Shown: positions 29,498 to 37,636, numbered from the stretch's first letter. The stretch: 64,000 nucleotides of DNA from Mesobacillus subterraneus (GCF_003937825.1 NZ_RSFW01000003.1:62001-126000); one strand, 5' to 3'. The notes: a model not told the origin generated them from the sequence alone. Made by a program: numbers and translations.

Positions 29498-29523
29498 TTT
29501 TCATGACTAAGTGCTTTTCTTTA
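29489..29523 (+). terminator. Terminator closing the anthranilate enzyme operon
   Basis: AGCACTTAGT/ACTAAGTGCT perfect 10-bp stem with a 7-nt loop, followed by TTTCTTT. It overlaps the stop codon and separates the enzyme genes from the TRAP genes. Confidence 0.85.
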
Positions 29524-29598
29524 GAAATTTAAATATTCAAAATATAAAGATAAAATTTACGTTCTATGTTAAGCAGTTTACACTTTTACGAGATAAAA

Positions 29599-29612
29599 GT
29601 GATTATAATCAC
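29599..29612. promoter_or_regulatory. CRP/FNR-type palindromic operator before the TRAP operon
   Basis: GTGATTATAATCAC is a perfect 14-bp palindrome; with flanks it reads AGTGA-N6-TCACA, one base from the CRP/Bacillus-Fnr consensus TGTGA-N6-TCACA. It contains a TATAAT (29604-29609), so a bound regulator could overlap the -10. A second perfect inverted repeat, CACTTTTA/TAAAAGTG (29581-29601), adjoins it. Two Crp/Fnr genes lie 10 kb upstream at the head of the island. Confidence 0.6.
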
Positions 29613-29638
29613 AGTTAGAGACAGCTTGGGAAAATTTT

Positions 29639-29653
29639 ATGATAGCGTTTACA
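29639..29653. promoter_or_regulatory. cre-like box (CcpA) before dctP
   Basis: ATGATAGCGTTTACA fits the Bacillus cre consensus WTGNAANCGNWNNCW at all but one fixed position. It lies between the putative promoter and the dctP ribosome site, where CcpA binding would repress. Confidence 0.5.
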
Positions 29654-29676
29654 AAAAGATAAAAGGGGTGCGAGAA

Positions 29677-30690
29677 ATGAAAGGATTAAAGAAGTTTGGT
29701 CTGACACTATTAATCTTTGTGCTGATGGTATCAGCTGCCGCGTGCAGCAGTGATACGGATGCGAAGCCTGCAGCAGGGTCTGGAGAGAAGTACACATTCA
29801 AGCTTGCACATATTACCCCAACTGATCACATGTGGCATCAGGCTGCTGAAAAATTTAAAGATGAATTGGATAAGCGCTCTGACGGAAGGATGCAGTTGGA
29901 AATCTACCCTGCGAGCCAGCTGGGAACGGAAGCGGATATGGTCCAGCAAATCTCTTCTGGTTCAGTTGATTTTGGTTTCATCACCGCTGCTTATATGAGC
30001 TCACGTGCACCGGCATTCACGGCCTGGTTTGCACCTTATGCTTTTGAAGATTTAAAAGCAACCAACGCTGCCCGCGATACTGAGATTGCGAAGAAAATCT
30101 TGGGAACGCTTGACGGCCAGGGAATCAAAGGTCTTGATTATGTTTTCGCCGGAAACCGTGTCATGCTGTTCAAAGATAAGGAAGTGAAGAAGCCTGAGGA
30201 TATGAAGGGATTGGCATTCCGCGTCACTCCAAGTCCGCCGCTGCAGGACTTCTACAAGTCCCTGGGAGCTTCTCCTGAATCATTGCCGCTTCCGGAAGTA
30301 TACGCTGCCATCCAGACTGGCGTCATCGATGGTATGGATATGGACCTGGATGCAACGATCACGAACAAGTACCATGAAGTTGCGAAATACGGTGCGGTCA
30401 CGAACCACATGGTATGGCCTGCTGTTGCAATGATGAATAAAGCGAAGTACGACAAAATGTCTGATGATGATAAAAAGATCATTGACGAAGCTATCAAGGC
30501 TGCAGCTGATTTCTCTGCAAACACTCGTGCTTCCCAGGAAGAAGAGTTCAAGAAGACCCTCTCAGATGCCGGGATGACAATCTATGAAATCGACCAAAAG
30601 CTGTTTGAGCCGTATATCAAGCAATTCGATGAAAAGTATGGACCAACAGATCCACTGATCCAGGAATTCATCGACACATTCCGCAAATAA
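29677..30690 (+). CDS. dctP: TRAP transporter substrate-binding lipoprotein (DctP family)
   Basis: 337 residues from ATG 29677 (AGGGGTG upstream); the frame opens earlier without a ribosome site. A lipobox (VSAAACSS) shows it is a membrane-anchored lipoprotein as usual in Gram-positives. The DctP fold follows: YTFKLAHITPTDHMWHQAAEKF, LEIYPASQLGTEADMVQQI, and the GLAFRVTPSPPL segment, where an Arg normally binds the substrate carboxylate. It delivers a carboxylate to DctQM. Position within the island suggests anthranilate or a related aromatic acid, but classical C4-dicarboxylates cannot be excluded. Confidence 0.92.
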   Translation: MKGLKKFGLTLLIFVLMVSAAACSSDTDAKPAAGSGEKYTFKLAHITPTDHMWHQAAEKFKDELDKRSDGRMQLEIYPASQLGTEADMVQQISSGSVDFGFITAAYMSSRAPAFTAWFAPYAFEDLKATNAARDTEIAKKILGTLDGQGIKGLDYVFAGNRVMLFKDKEVKKPEDMKGLAFRVTPSPPLQDFYKSLGASPESLPLPEVYAAIQTGVIDGMDMDLDATITNKYHEVAKYGAVTNHMVWPAVAMMNKAKYDKMSDDDKKIIDEAIKAAADFSANTRASQEEEFKKTLSDAGMTIYEIDQKLFEPYIKQFDEKYGPTDPLIQEFIDTFRK

Positions 30691-30708
30691 CCTATTGGAG
30701 GGAAATGC

Positions 30709-31239
30709 GTGAAATACGTAAGCAATATGGTAGCCAGTTTCGAAAAGAAACTGGCTATTGTCCTCATGTTCGCCATGGCTGTGATTGTATCCGCTGCCGT
30801 TGTGTTCCGATATGTATTTAAGGAGCCGCTTTTCTGGGCAGGGGAAGTTTCGATTTTCTTGCTTATCTACATAACATTCATCGGTGGCAGCCTTGGCCTG
30901 AAGTATAAGACACAAGCATCAGTGACCCTGGTGACGGATTATCTTCCAGAAAAAATAAAAAAATGGGTGGCCGTTCTAGCCCACGTTTTCATGCTCGCAT
31001 TCATGGCGATTCTATTATTCTATTGTTTTACCTGGATTACCTCATCCTCCGTAGCCATTCAAAGGTCCAGTGCAATCCTGCTGCCGATGTGGATTCCGTA
31101 TGCCATCCTTCCTGTTGGATTGCTGTTTGCGACGATCCACTTAATCAGTAATATGCTGGAGATCTTTAAGAATCAGCATATTGACCGTGAAATTGTTACA
31201 AATCTCCAGGCTGCTGCAAAGGAGAGTGAAGAAGAATGA
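30709..31239 (+). CDS. dctQ: TRAP transporter small permease (DctQ family)
   Basis: 176 residues with four transmembrane helices. GTG start with GGAGGG upstream, 18 bases after dctP. The family segment AVVFRYVFKEPLFWAGEVSIFLLIYITFIGG is intact. DctQ is the essential small membrane subunit bridging DctP and DctM. The stop overlaps the dctM start (ATGA). Confidence 0.92.
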   Translation: MKYVSNMVASFEKKLAIVLMFAMAVIVSAAVVFRYVFKEPLFWAGEVSIFLLIYITFIGGSLGLKYKTQASVTLVTDYLPEKIKKWVAVLAHVFMLAFMAILLFYCFTWITSSSVAIQRSSAILLPMWIPYAILPVGLLFATIHLISNMLEIFKNQHIDREIVTNLQAAAKESEEE

Positions 31240-32516
31240 TGGCACTGGTTATCATTGCATTTGTTGCTTTTCTATTAATGGGAATTCCGATTTCCTTAGT
31301 ACTAGGCATGACAACGATTGTCTATTTTTTAGTGACCGGCAATACGATGCTGCTGGAATCCGCTCCTCAAAGGCTGTATTCGGGAATGGAGAATTTCGGA
31401 TTGCTTGCGATTCCCTTGTTCATGCTGACAGGTGAATTGATGAACAGCGGCGGGATTACGAACCGGCTGGTTGTTTTTGCGAGGATGCTTGTCGGACATG
31501 TCCGCGGCGGACTGGCATATGTGACGGTCATCGCGAATATGTTCCTGGCCTCGATTCTTGGGTCGGCCAATGCCCAGGCGGCAATGATGAGCAAAGTCAT
31601 GGTGCCTGAAATGGAAAAGGAGGGCTATAACCGGGAGTTTTCTTCTGCGTTGACCCTGGCATCATCGATTGTCGCACCGATCATTCCGCCTAGTATGATT
31701 TTTATCATTTATGGCACACTGTCGGGCACATCGATCGGCGGTCTGTTCATGGCGGGAATCATTCCTGGGACCATTTTTGGCATTGGCTTCGTGGCTTTGA
31801 TCGCTTATTTGGGCTATAAGCACAACTTTCCGCGGAGCGAACGGGCAAGCTTTTCAGCCATCTTAAATTCCTTTGTAAAAGTATTGCCGGCTATTTTGGT
31901 TCCGTTTGTCATCACTGTTGGGATCCTCAGTGGTGCTTTTACGGCAACGGAATCCGCGGCAGTGGCTAGTGTGATCGCTTTTATCGTTGGGGTGTTCTTC
32001 TACAGGGAATTGAAGTGGAAAAGCCTGCCGAAAATATTGATCAATACAGTAATTGGGACAGCGACGGTGACATTCCTGATTGCGATGGCCAATCTGTTCG
32101 GCTGGCTGATTGCATTCGAGCAGATTCCGCAACTCATCGCGAACTCCATGCTGTCAATCTCAGACAGTCCATTTGTGTTCCTGCTGCTGGTCAATATATT
32201 CTTATTAATCATAGGGACCTTGCTGGATGGTATTGCAGCGCTGATCATCCTCGTGCCAGTGTTCATGCCGCTCGTTACAGGCTTCCAGATTGATCCGATC
32301 CACTTTGGTGTCATCATCTGTATTAACCTGACGATCGGCTTGCTGACACCACCTGTCGGTACAGGGCTGTTCATTGTATCCTCGATTGCCGAGGTTAAAT
32401 TCGAACGCCTGATTAAAGCCGTCATGCCAATGCTCCTGATCGGCATCGCGATGCTGTTCATTGTCACATACTGGGAACAAACCACATTATTCATACCTAG
32501 AATGCTAGGATTCTAA
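31236..32516 (+). CDS. dctM: TRAP transporter large permease (DctM family)
   Basis: 426 residues with about 12 transmembrane helices. Ion-transporter superfamily protein that moves the substrate with sodium. Typical DctM segments are IPLFMLTGELMNSGGIT, ANAQAAMMSKVMVPEM, SSIVAPIIPPSMIFIIYG and GLLTPPVGTGLFIVSSI. Coupled to dctQ by a four-base overlap. Length is normal. A hairpin with a T-run lies between it and the tautomerase. Confidence 0.93.
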   Translation: MMALVIIAFVAFLLMGIPISLVLGMTTIVYFLVTGNTMLLESAPQRLYSGMENFGLLAIPLFMLTGELMNSGGITNRLVVFARMLVGHVRGGLAYVTVIANMFLASILGSANAQAAMMSKVMVPEMEKEGYNREFSSALTLASSIVAPIIPPSMIFIIYGTLSGTSIGGLFMAGIIPGTIFGIGFVALIAYLGYKHNFPRSERASFSAILNSFVKVLPAILVPFVITVGILSGAFTATESAAVASVIAFIVGVFFYRELKWKSLPKILINTVIGTATVTFLIAMANLFGWLIAFEQIPQLIANSMLSISDSPFVFLLLVNIFLLIIGTLLDGIAALIILVPVFMPLVTGFQIDPIHFGVIICINLTIGLLTPPVGTGLFIVSSIAEVKFERLIKAVMPMLLIGIAMLFIVTYWEQTTLFIPRMLGF

Positions 32517-32526
32517 ACGATTAGAG

Positions 32527-32553
32527 GGTGGTGCCTGTCACCACCGTTTTTTT
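32527..32553 (+). terminator. Hairpin with T-run between dctM and the tautomerase gene
   Basis: GGTGGTG/CACCACC perfect stem with a CCTGT loop, then GTTTTTTT. It could end the TRAP transcript or act as a partial attenuator before the tautomerase gene, whose ribosome site (AAAAGGAGG) begins a few bases later. Confidence 0.65.
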
Positions 32554-32569
32554 AAAAGGAGGTTGTGTG

Positions 32570-32770
32570 ATGCCGATTATCCAGGTCCAGGTACTTGAAG
32601 GACGGAGTGATGAAAAAATCAAAGAGTTGATTGCCGGCATAACCGAAACAGCGGTTCAGACACTAGAGGTGAAGCCGGAGCAGGTGCGGGTGATTGTTCA
32701 GAATGTTCCTCCTCAGTATTGGGGAGTTGGCGGTGTTACGAAGGAAAATATTGAGGTGCGGAAAAGTTAA
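32570..32770 (+). CDS. 4-oxalocrotonate tautomerase family protein
   Basis: 66 residues starting Met-Pro; the N-terminal Pro is the catalytic base of the family once Met is removed. MPIIQVQVLEGRSDEKI and the ITETAVQTLEVKPEQVRVIVQ segment are typical. It interconverts 2-hydroxymuconate and 4-oxalocrotonate, the step between deamination and decarboxylation. ATG 32570 has AGGAGG upstream. The position after the TRAP genes completes the pathway gene set. Confidence 0.9.
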   Translation: MPIIQVQVLEGRSDEKIKELIAGITETAVQTLEVKPEQVRVIVQNVPPQYWGVGGVTKENIEVRKS

Positions 32771-32787
32771 ATTTTATTATGGGAAAG

Positions 32788-32829
32788 AAAGTCTCGACTC
32801 TTTATTTAGAGTGGAGACTTTTCTTTTGT
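32788..32829. terminator. Bidirectional terminator after the tautomerase gene
   Basis: AAAGTCTCGACTCT/AGAGTGGAGACTTT stem with one mismatch, T-rich on the right and A-rich on the left. It separates convergent operons and marks the right border of the anthranilate island. Confidence 0.7.
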
Positions 32830-32834
32830 CCCCC

Positions 32835-33221
32835 CTATTGTTGACTTACAAACTGTAGGAGCTCTTTATTAGGACCGTATAAAAATATTGTCTTTGACCC
32901 ATCAATTGATATGCTTGGTTTTTCTGTGGCGAAATCTATTCCTAGTGACTTGAAATGAGAAATAGATTTTTCCATATCTTCTACGCAGAAGGCAAGGTGA
33001 TTTACAATTCCCTTTTCAGCGTAGGGACCACTTGACACCAAGTCAAACATTAATTCGATTTCAACTGATGGGTCATTTTCTAGGTACAAAAATGCTATTT
33101 CTCTTCTGTTCCCTTTGGTTCCTCTTGAGCGTAAGATAAACCCCATTTTTTGTGTATAAAAACTTATTGATTCTTCAAGGTTTGAAGCCATGATTGCAAC
33201 ATGCTCTATTTTTTTTAGCAA
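32835..33221 (-). CDS. VOC-superfamily (glyoxalase-like) protein
   Basis: 128 residues from TTG 33221, chosen because GAGGTG lies six bases before it; an upstream ATG at 33239 overlaps the previous gene. Tandem beta-alpha-beta-beta-beta units are visible: KIEHVAIMASNLEESISFYTQKMGF and IVNHLAFCVEDMEKSISHFKSLGI. Metal-ligand His and Glu positions (EHVAIM, IELMF, NHLAFC, KELLQF) look present. Last gene of the leftward operon. Glyoxalase, isomerase and dioxygenase roles all occur in this fold; the substrate is unknown. Confidence 0.8.
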   Translation of the reverse strand: MLKKIEHVAIMASNLEESISFYTQKMGFILRSRGTKGNRREIAFLYLENDPSVEIELMFDLVSSGPYAEKGIVNHLAFCVEDMEKSISHFKSLGIDFATEKPSISIDGSKTIFLYGPNKELLQFVSQQ

Positions 33222-33231
33222 TTTTTTCACC

Positions 33232-34272
33232 TCATACATTTAGAGTATTATAACGTTTTAGTAGTATTTTTATAATTTTTGGCATTGATAAGAACATTAC
33301 GATAAGCCTGCTCACTTGCATAAATGCAACTAATGTCGCATCGAGATTAAGGAATAAAGCAATTGAGGTCATTTCAACCGCACCTGCAGGTATGATGCCC
33401 AATATGCTACTGCCCATATCAAGTGGCGTAATGACATAAAACAATATGGCAATACCTATTCCAATAATTAGATAAAGGAATAATACAAGAACAGCACTCC
33501 ATCCAACTCTTACTATTAACATTAAGGTTTCCTTATCAAAACGCAAACCGATAATTCCTCCGATCCAAGCTTGACCAATTCCGGAAGTAATTCTCGGTGA
33601 ATATATTTCTCCCCCATTAATTAAACTTATCAAAAAGCCAGTAAAAATTGAGAACACCAAAGCACCGCCAGGAAGCTTAAACTTAAACGCTAAAAAAATC
33701 GAGATGATTATTCCTAAAAAAATATATGCCAAGTCCATAGGCTGAAGAGGCATTAAAGAAATTGGTTGAGTCGTAACAGTATTGTTTTTATCTAAGTAAG
33801 ACAGTAGGAAAGGCACGGTAGAGACGATGAAGATTATTCGAGTACTGTGAAAAGCTGCAACTATTTTTTCATCTGCTCCATAATCATTGCTAACTGCTAT
33901 TACTTCCGTTGCGCCTCCAGGTATGCAGCAGAAAAAGGCAGTAATTGTGTCAAGGCCAGATATTTTATAAAAAATAAAACCCAGCAGCAATCCGCTAAGA
34001 ATCATTAGTGAAATACTTAGTAAAAAGGGAAAGAAGTATTGAATAAGAGATGAAAAAAAATGAACCTTTATCATTAAACCAATACTTATGCCGATCAATA
34101 CTTGAGAAATTTTTATTAATCTAGAACTAAATAGCATATCTTTTAAATATAATCGGGCGAGAATACCACACCATAATGCACCAAGAAGCCATCCTGCTGG
34201 AATCTGCAAGAAAGTGAAGAGCCATCCAGCCAATATTGAAGCAGATAAAAATATCACCTTTTTTACATACAT
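33232..34272 (-). CDS. AbrB-family (PF05145) membrane protein
   Basis: 346 residues, about ten transmembrane helices with an internal repeat: IPAGWLLGALWCGILA near the N-terminus and LPGGALVFSIFTGFLIS later, plus CCIPGGATEVIAVSNDYGAD and IIPAGAVEMTSIALFL. It belongs to the family often misnamed ammonia monooxygenase, probably a transporter or exporter. An AAGGA site precedes the ATG. It lies between YeiH-like and VOC genes; two putative exporters in one catabolic operon suggest a released inorganic or organic by-product. Confidence 0.82.
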   Translation of the reverse strand: MYVKKVIFLSASILAGWLFTFLQIPAGWLLGALWCGILARLYLKDMLFSSRLIKISQVLIGISIGLMIKVHFFSSLIQYFFPFLLSISLMILSGLLLGFIFYKISGLDTITAFFCCIPGGATEVIAVSNDYGADEKIVAAFHSTRIIFIVSTVPFLLSYLDKNNTVTTQPISLMPLQPMDLAYIFLGIIISIFLAFKFKLPGGALVFSIFTGFLISLINGGEIYSPRITSGIGQAWIGGIIGLRFDKETLMLIVRVGWSAVLVLFLYLIIGIGIAILFYVITPLDMGSSILGIIPAGAVEMTSIALFLNLDATLVAFMQVSRLIVMFLSMPKIIKILLKRYNTLNV

Positions 34273-34311
34273 ACTCAGATTCCTTTCTAGCAGGTATCTT
34301 TTAATAAGGCA

Positions 34312-35361
34312 TTAGAATAGAACCTTAACCAGGATTAAGCTGATTGAGCCCATAATAACAGATGAAAGCAAGCCTACAATTAATGGGCGGATGCCCACTG
34401 ATTTAATCTTTATAAAATTAGTTCCAAGTCCAACACTGGCCATAACCATTAATATGATGAATTTTGCTAAATCTGCTGTAGTATCAACAAATGTCTTAGG
34501 TAGGGGCGCAATAGTATTTAGTGCCGCTGCACCAGCAAAAATTATGATAAAGAAAGGGAACACCTTGCTGATTTTCACTTGATTAGCACCACGATCCATC
34601 TTAGCGCTTTTTATAGATATATAAATCGATAATATGACTGCAACTGGTACAAGCATCAAAGTCCTGATTAATTTTACCACTACGGATGCATCCCCGGCTG
34701 TATTGCTATAGCTATAGCCTGCTGCAACAACAGAAGAGGTATCATGGATGGCTGTGCCTGCCCAAACACCAAATTGATTATCAGGGAGGGATAATAAGTG
34801 ACCTATAAGTGGATAGAACAATACAGCAAGAACATTAAAAGCAAAAATTGTATTTACTGCGTAAACGATATCCTCATCCTTTGCTTTAATGATTGGCCCT
34901 GTCGTGGCTATTGCTGTTGCGCCACAAATCCCAGTTCCCAGACTTATCAGTAGAGGTATATTTCCTTGTAAACCAAATAATCTACCTACAAAATACGTAA
35001 GAAAAACTCCTGCAACAACAGCTACTAATACAATAATTAGTGAATTCAATCCTACTTTGAAAATTTGGGCAAAGCTCAGACTAAAACCAAGTAGAATGAT
35101 AGCGAGTTTCAAGAGTTTCTTTAGAGTGTAATTGATTCCATATTCGAAAATAGCAGGTACACCTAAGAATTGTCTAATTAAAATCCCAATGACAATTGCG
35201 ATTACTGCTCCTCCAATTAACGGATAGTCTCTTCCTAGTGAGTTAGACAAAATGCCAATAGCCACTAAGAAAAGGATGCCCGGAACATATTTGGATTTGA
35301 GGATTTTAGATACTCGAGGCGTTATACTTGCGGGTTGTTGTATTTCTGTTAAGCTTCTCAT
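34312..35361 (-). CDS. YeiH/UPF0324-family putative sulfate or anion exporter
   Basis: 349 residues with about ten transmembrane helices. Family segments: YPLIGGAVIAIVIGILIRQF, LKLAIILLGFSLSF, SLGTGICGATAIATTGPIIKA, FGVWAGTAIHDTSSVVAAGYSYS. Relatives are proposed sulfate exporters in sulfonate-degrading bacteria (TauZ-like), though most are uncharacterised. GGAGGTC precedes the ATG. The family hints that the operon may handle a sulfonated compound, but this is only suggestive. Confidence 0.85.
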   Translation of the reverse strand: MRSLTEIQQPASITPRVSKILKSKYVPGILFLVAIGILSNSLGRDYPLIGGAVIAIVIGILIRQFLGVPAIFEYGINYTLKKLLKLAIILLGFSLSFAQIFKVGLNSLIIVLVAVVAGVFLTYFVGRLFGLQGNIPLLISLGTGICGATAIATTGPIIKAKDEDIVYAVNTIFAFNVLAVLFYPLIGHLLSLPDNQFGVWAGTAIHDTSSVVAAGYSYSNTAGDASVVVKLIRTLMLVPVAVILSIYISIKSAKMDRGANQVKISKVFPFFIIIFAGAAALNTIAPLPKTFVDTTADLAKFIILMVMASVGLGTNFIKIKSVGIRPLIVGLLSSVIMGSISLILVKVLF

Positions 35362-35435
35362 TCGAAGACCTCCAATTGGTAAGTACTTATCATTAGTATA
35401 AGAAGGGTAGAGGAATGATCCTCTACCCCAAAAAA

Positions 35436-36224
35436 CTAAAAGGCTTTAACTAAACCACCATCAACCAAAATGGTTTGTCCCGTAACATAAGTATTGGCAT
35501 CTGAACAAAGAAACACTAGCGTTTTTGCAAACTCACCAGGATCACCATAGCGGCCTAAAGGGATACTTGCAGCGCTCTGCCTTGCAACTTCTTCAGTCGC
35601 AATTCCTAGTTTGCCTGCTTTCACGGTATCCAAATAATTTGTTCTATCCGTTGCGATTCTTCCCGGAGCAATAACATTTATTAAAATATTATCTTTCGCT
35701 AATTCCTGGGATAAAGTTTTTGTCAGACCCACAACTCCCATTCTAAAAGTATTGGAAAGGATCAGATTGTCTAACACTCTTTTAACGGAAGATGAAGTAC
35801 AGTTAACTATTCTTCCTCCACCTTGTGATTGCATATACGGGATGACTTCCCTGATCGCTCTTATAAAACTTAACAATGTTAGATTATAAGCATTTTGCCA
35901 ATCGTCATCATTAAAATTCAGGAAAGTTCCGGCTGGAGGACCACCAGTGTTATTGACAAGAACATCAATTCTGCTAAATTGAACTATAGAATTAGTTACA
36001 ACCCGTTTGATGTCATCAGCGTTTTTTATATCACCTACTGTATAAAAAACATCATTATTTGTTTCTTTCTTAATCTCTTCAGCTGCAGTTGAGAGTTTAT
36101 CTTCGTTGGAACTGAAGAGCATTACATTGGCACCTTCCCGTGCAAACTCAAGAGCTGCAGCTTTACCTAGGCCGGAGCTAGATGCGAGCACGATTACTCC
36201 TTTACCATTTAACCCTAGATCCAT
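35436..36224 (-). CDS. SDR-family oxidoreductase with atypical active site
   Basis: 262 residues. N-terminal Rossmann fold with a modified glycine motif (VLASSSGLGKAAALEFA), the NNTGGPPAGTFL strand and C-terminal TGQTILVDGG. The usual catalytic YxxxK is absent: the aligned segment is LSNTFRMGVVGLTK, giving Ser for Tyr and Arg for Lys. A subgroup of SDRs shares this pattern and its reaction is not established to my knowledge. AAAGGGGAG precedes the start; 14 bases separate it from the DapA-like gene. Confidence 0.85.
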   Translation of the reverse strand: MDLGLNGKGVIVLASSSGLGKAAALEFAREGANVMLFSSNEDKLSTAAEEIKKETNNDVFYTVGDIKNADDIKRVVTNSIVQFSRIDVLVNNTGGPPAGTFLNFNDDDWQNAYNLTLLSFIRAIREVIPYMQSQGGGRIVNCTSSSVKRVLDNLILSNTFRMGVVGLTKTLSQELAKDNILINVIAPGRIATDRTNYLDTVKAGKLGIATEEVARQSAASIPLGRYGDPGEFAKTLVFLCSDANTYVTGQTILVDGGLVKAF

Positions 36225-36238
36225 AAAATTTCTCCCCT

Positions 36239-37159
36239 TTAGGTATTTTGCAAAGTATCTTCTTTGACTAGTCTAAGGTTTTTTACCACTTCATCAACTT
36301 CGGCGAGTTCTTCGTTACTAGGAGTTCTTAAAGGTAGTCGCATAGGTCCTCCAGCAAGACCAAAGTATTTTTCCGAAACATATTTTACAACTGCGGCATG
36401 ACCTAATTTTTCACATACTCTTCTAAAAGGCTCTAAACCTTCAAACATTTCTTTAGCTTTCTTATGGTCACCAGCCTCAACAGCCTCATACATATCCACG
36501 AAGTATTGAGGGAAACATGTAGCTGCCGTTGTAGACGTTCCACAATGTCCCAGTGATAGTACAGGGTACATGAAGGCTTCTGATCCGCCGAATACGGACA
36601 CTTTTTCGCCCAATAGTGCCAGAGTCTTTTCTTGTTCGACTATATTTTGAGTTGCTTGTTTAATAGCAACAATGTTTTCAAGTTGAGTAGTCAGTTTTAC
36701 CAAAAATTCAGGCGGAATATTATAGCCCTGGCGTGGTGGGGCATTGTAAAGAACAATCGGAATACCTACAGAATTTAGTTGTTCGAAATGAGAATAAACA
36801 TTATCAAGTGATACTGCTGCATAATAAGGAGGTGTAACAATTACTGCATCTGCACCAACGTCCTTTGCATACTGGGTCAGCCTTACTGCAGTTAATGTGC
36901 CGCTATCAGATGTGCCTGCAATTACAGGTTTCTTTCCTTCGGCTGCTTCAACCGAAACACGAATGATTTCTTTTTTTTCCTCTGTATCCAACGCATAGAA
37001 TTCACCCTGTGTACCCAGGACAATCAGTGCATCAACATTTGAGGAAGTCCCAAATTTAACATTTTTCCTTAGACCGTCATAATCCACTGAGTGGTCTGCA
37101 TTTAGTGGTGTTGTCAAGATAGAGTGGATACCCTTCATGTAAGATAGCTTTCTGCTCAA
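36239..37159 (-). CDS. DapA/N-acetylneuraminate lyase-family aldolase
   Basis: 306 residues, TTG start with AGGAGGAGA. TIM-barrel class I aldolase family. Schiff-base Lys in NIVAIKQATQNI, Tyr in VLYNAPPRQGYNIP, and a GTQGEFYAL loop replacing the GTTGE of true DapA. It is unlikely to be the lysine-pathway enzyme because it heads a catabolic-type operon and carries family-divergent substrate-loop residues. Probable reaction: retro-aldol cleavage or dehydration of a 2-oxo acid that releases pyruvate. First gene of the leftward operon; an operator lies 36 bases upstream. Confidence 0.88.
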   Translation of the reverse strand: MSRKLSYMKGIHSILTTPLNADHSVDYDGLRKNVKFGTSSNVDALIVLGTQGEFYALDTEEKKEIIRVSVEAAEGKKPVIAGTSDSGTLTAVRLTQYAKDVGADAVIVTPPYYAAVSLDNVYSHFEQLNSVGIPIVLYNAPPRQGYNIPPEFLVKLTTQLENIVAIKQATQNIVEQEKTLALLGEKVSVFGGSEAFMYPVLSLGHCGTSTTAATCFPQYFVDMYEAVEAGDHKKAKEMFEGLEPFRRVCEKLGHAAVVKYVSEKYFGLAGGPMRLPLRTPSNEELAEVDEVVKNLRLVKEDTLQNT

Positions 37160-37194
37160 ATCAATCTCCTCCTAAAATAGTTATAATTTTTTAA

Positions 37195-37213
37195 GTTGTT
37201 ATAACGTTATGAT
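37195..37213 (-). promoter_or_regulatory. Probable GntR operator of the leftward operon
   Basis: GTTGTTATAACGTTATGAT; its core ATAACGTTAT is a perfect palindrome. An inverted copy with 17 of 19 identities lies at 37637-37655 before the divergent operon. It sits 36-54 bases before the DapA-like start codon, a repressor position. Confidence 0.7.
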
Positions 37214-37580
37214 GTTTGTTCCTAAGAAAAACATAATCTATATTTTGAAAATATAAAACTTTCAGAATCCGTTGTTACTAACCAAAATTTTTCTTTAATT
37301 CATTAAAATCGGCTTTTTCCACTTGATTTCTTATTATTTTGGGGTTATCAATTTTTAATACAAGTTGCATAAATTATTAAGTTTTATAGAGATATTGGAT
37401 ATATGTGCAGGCAGCCAGATTAGCTAATGGGGGTTACAAGTTTACATATTTAATAGCAAGTAAAGCTTATAATTAGCAGGATCAAATAATTAAACTTGTA
37501 TTAAATTTAGAAGGGGTCAAAATATTAAGAAAATCGAAGTAAATGTATAAATTATTGGGATTTTTAAGATAGAATAGTAA
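37214..37580. other. AT-rich divergent promoter region, no gene
   Basis: About 370 bases between the two operators hold no plausible reading frame. The composition is clearly more AT-rich than the neighbouring genes. The leftward promoter must lie just to the right of 37213, but I could not pick a good -35/-10 pair. Confidence 0.6.
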
Positions 37581-37609
37581 ATAACAGTACTTTTTGAATA
37601 TTTTATAAT
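37581..37609 (+). promoter_or_regulatory. Candidate sigma-A promoter of the tct operon
   Basis: ATAACA (37581-37586), a 17-base spacer and TATAAT (37604-37609). Predicted transcription start is near 37616, upstream of both the GntR operator and the cre box. Confidence 0.5.
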
Positions 37610-37636
37610 TTCAGAAAATGGTATATCGTATTAAAT

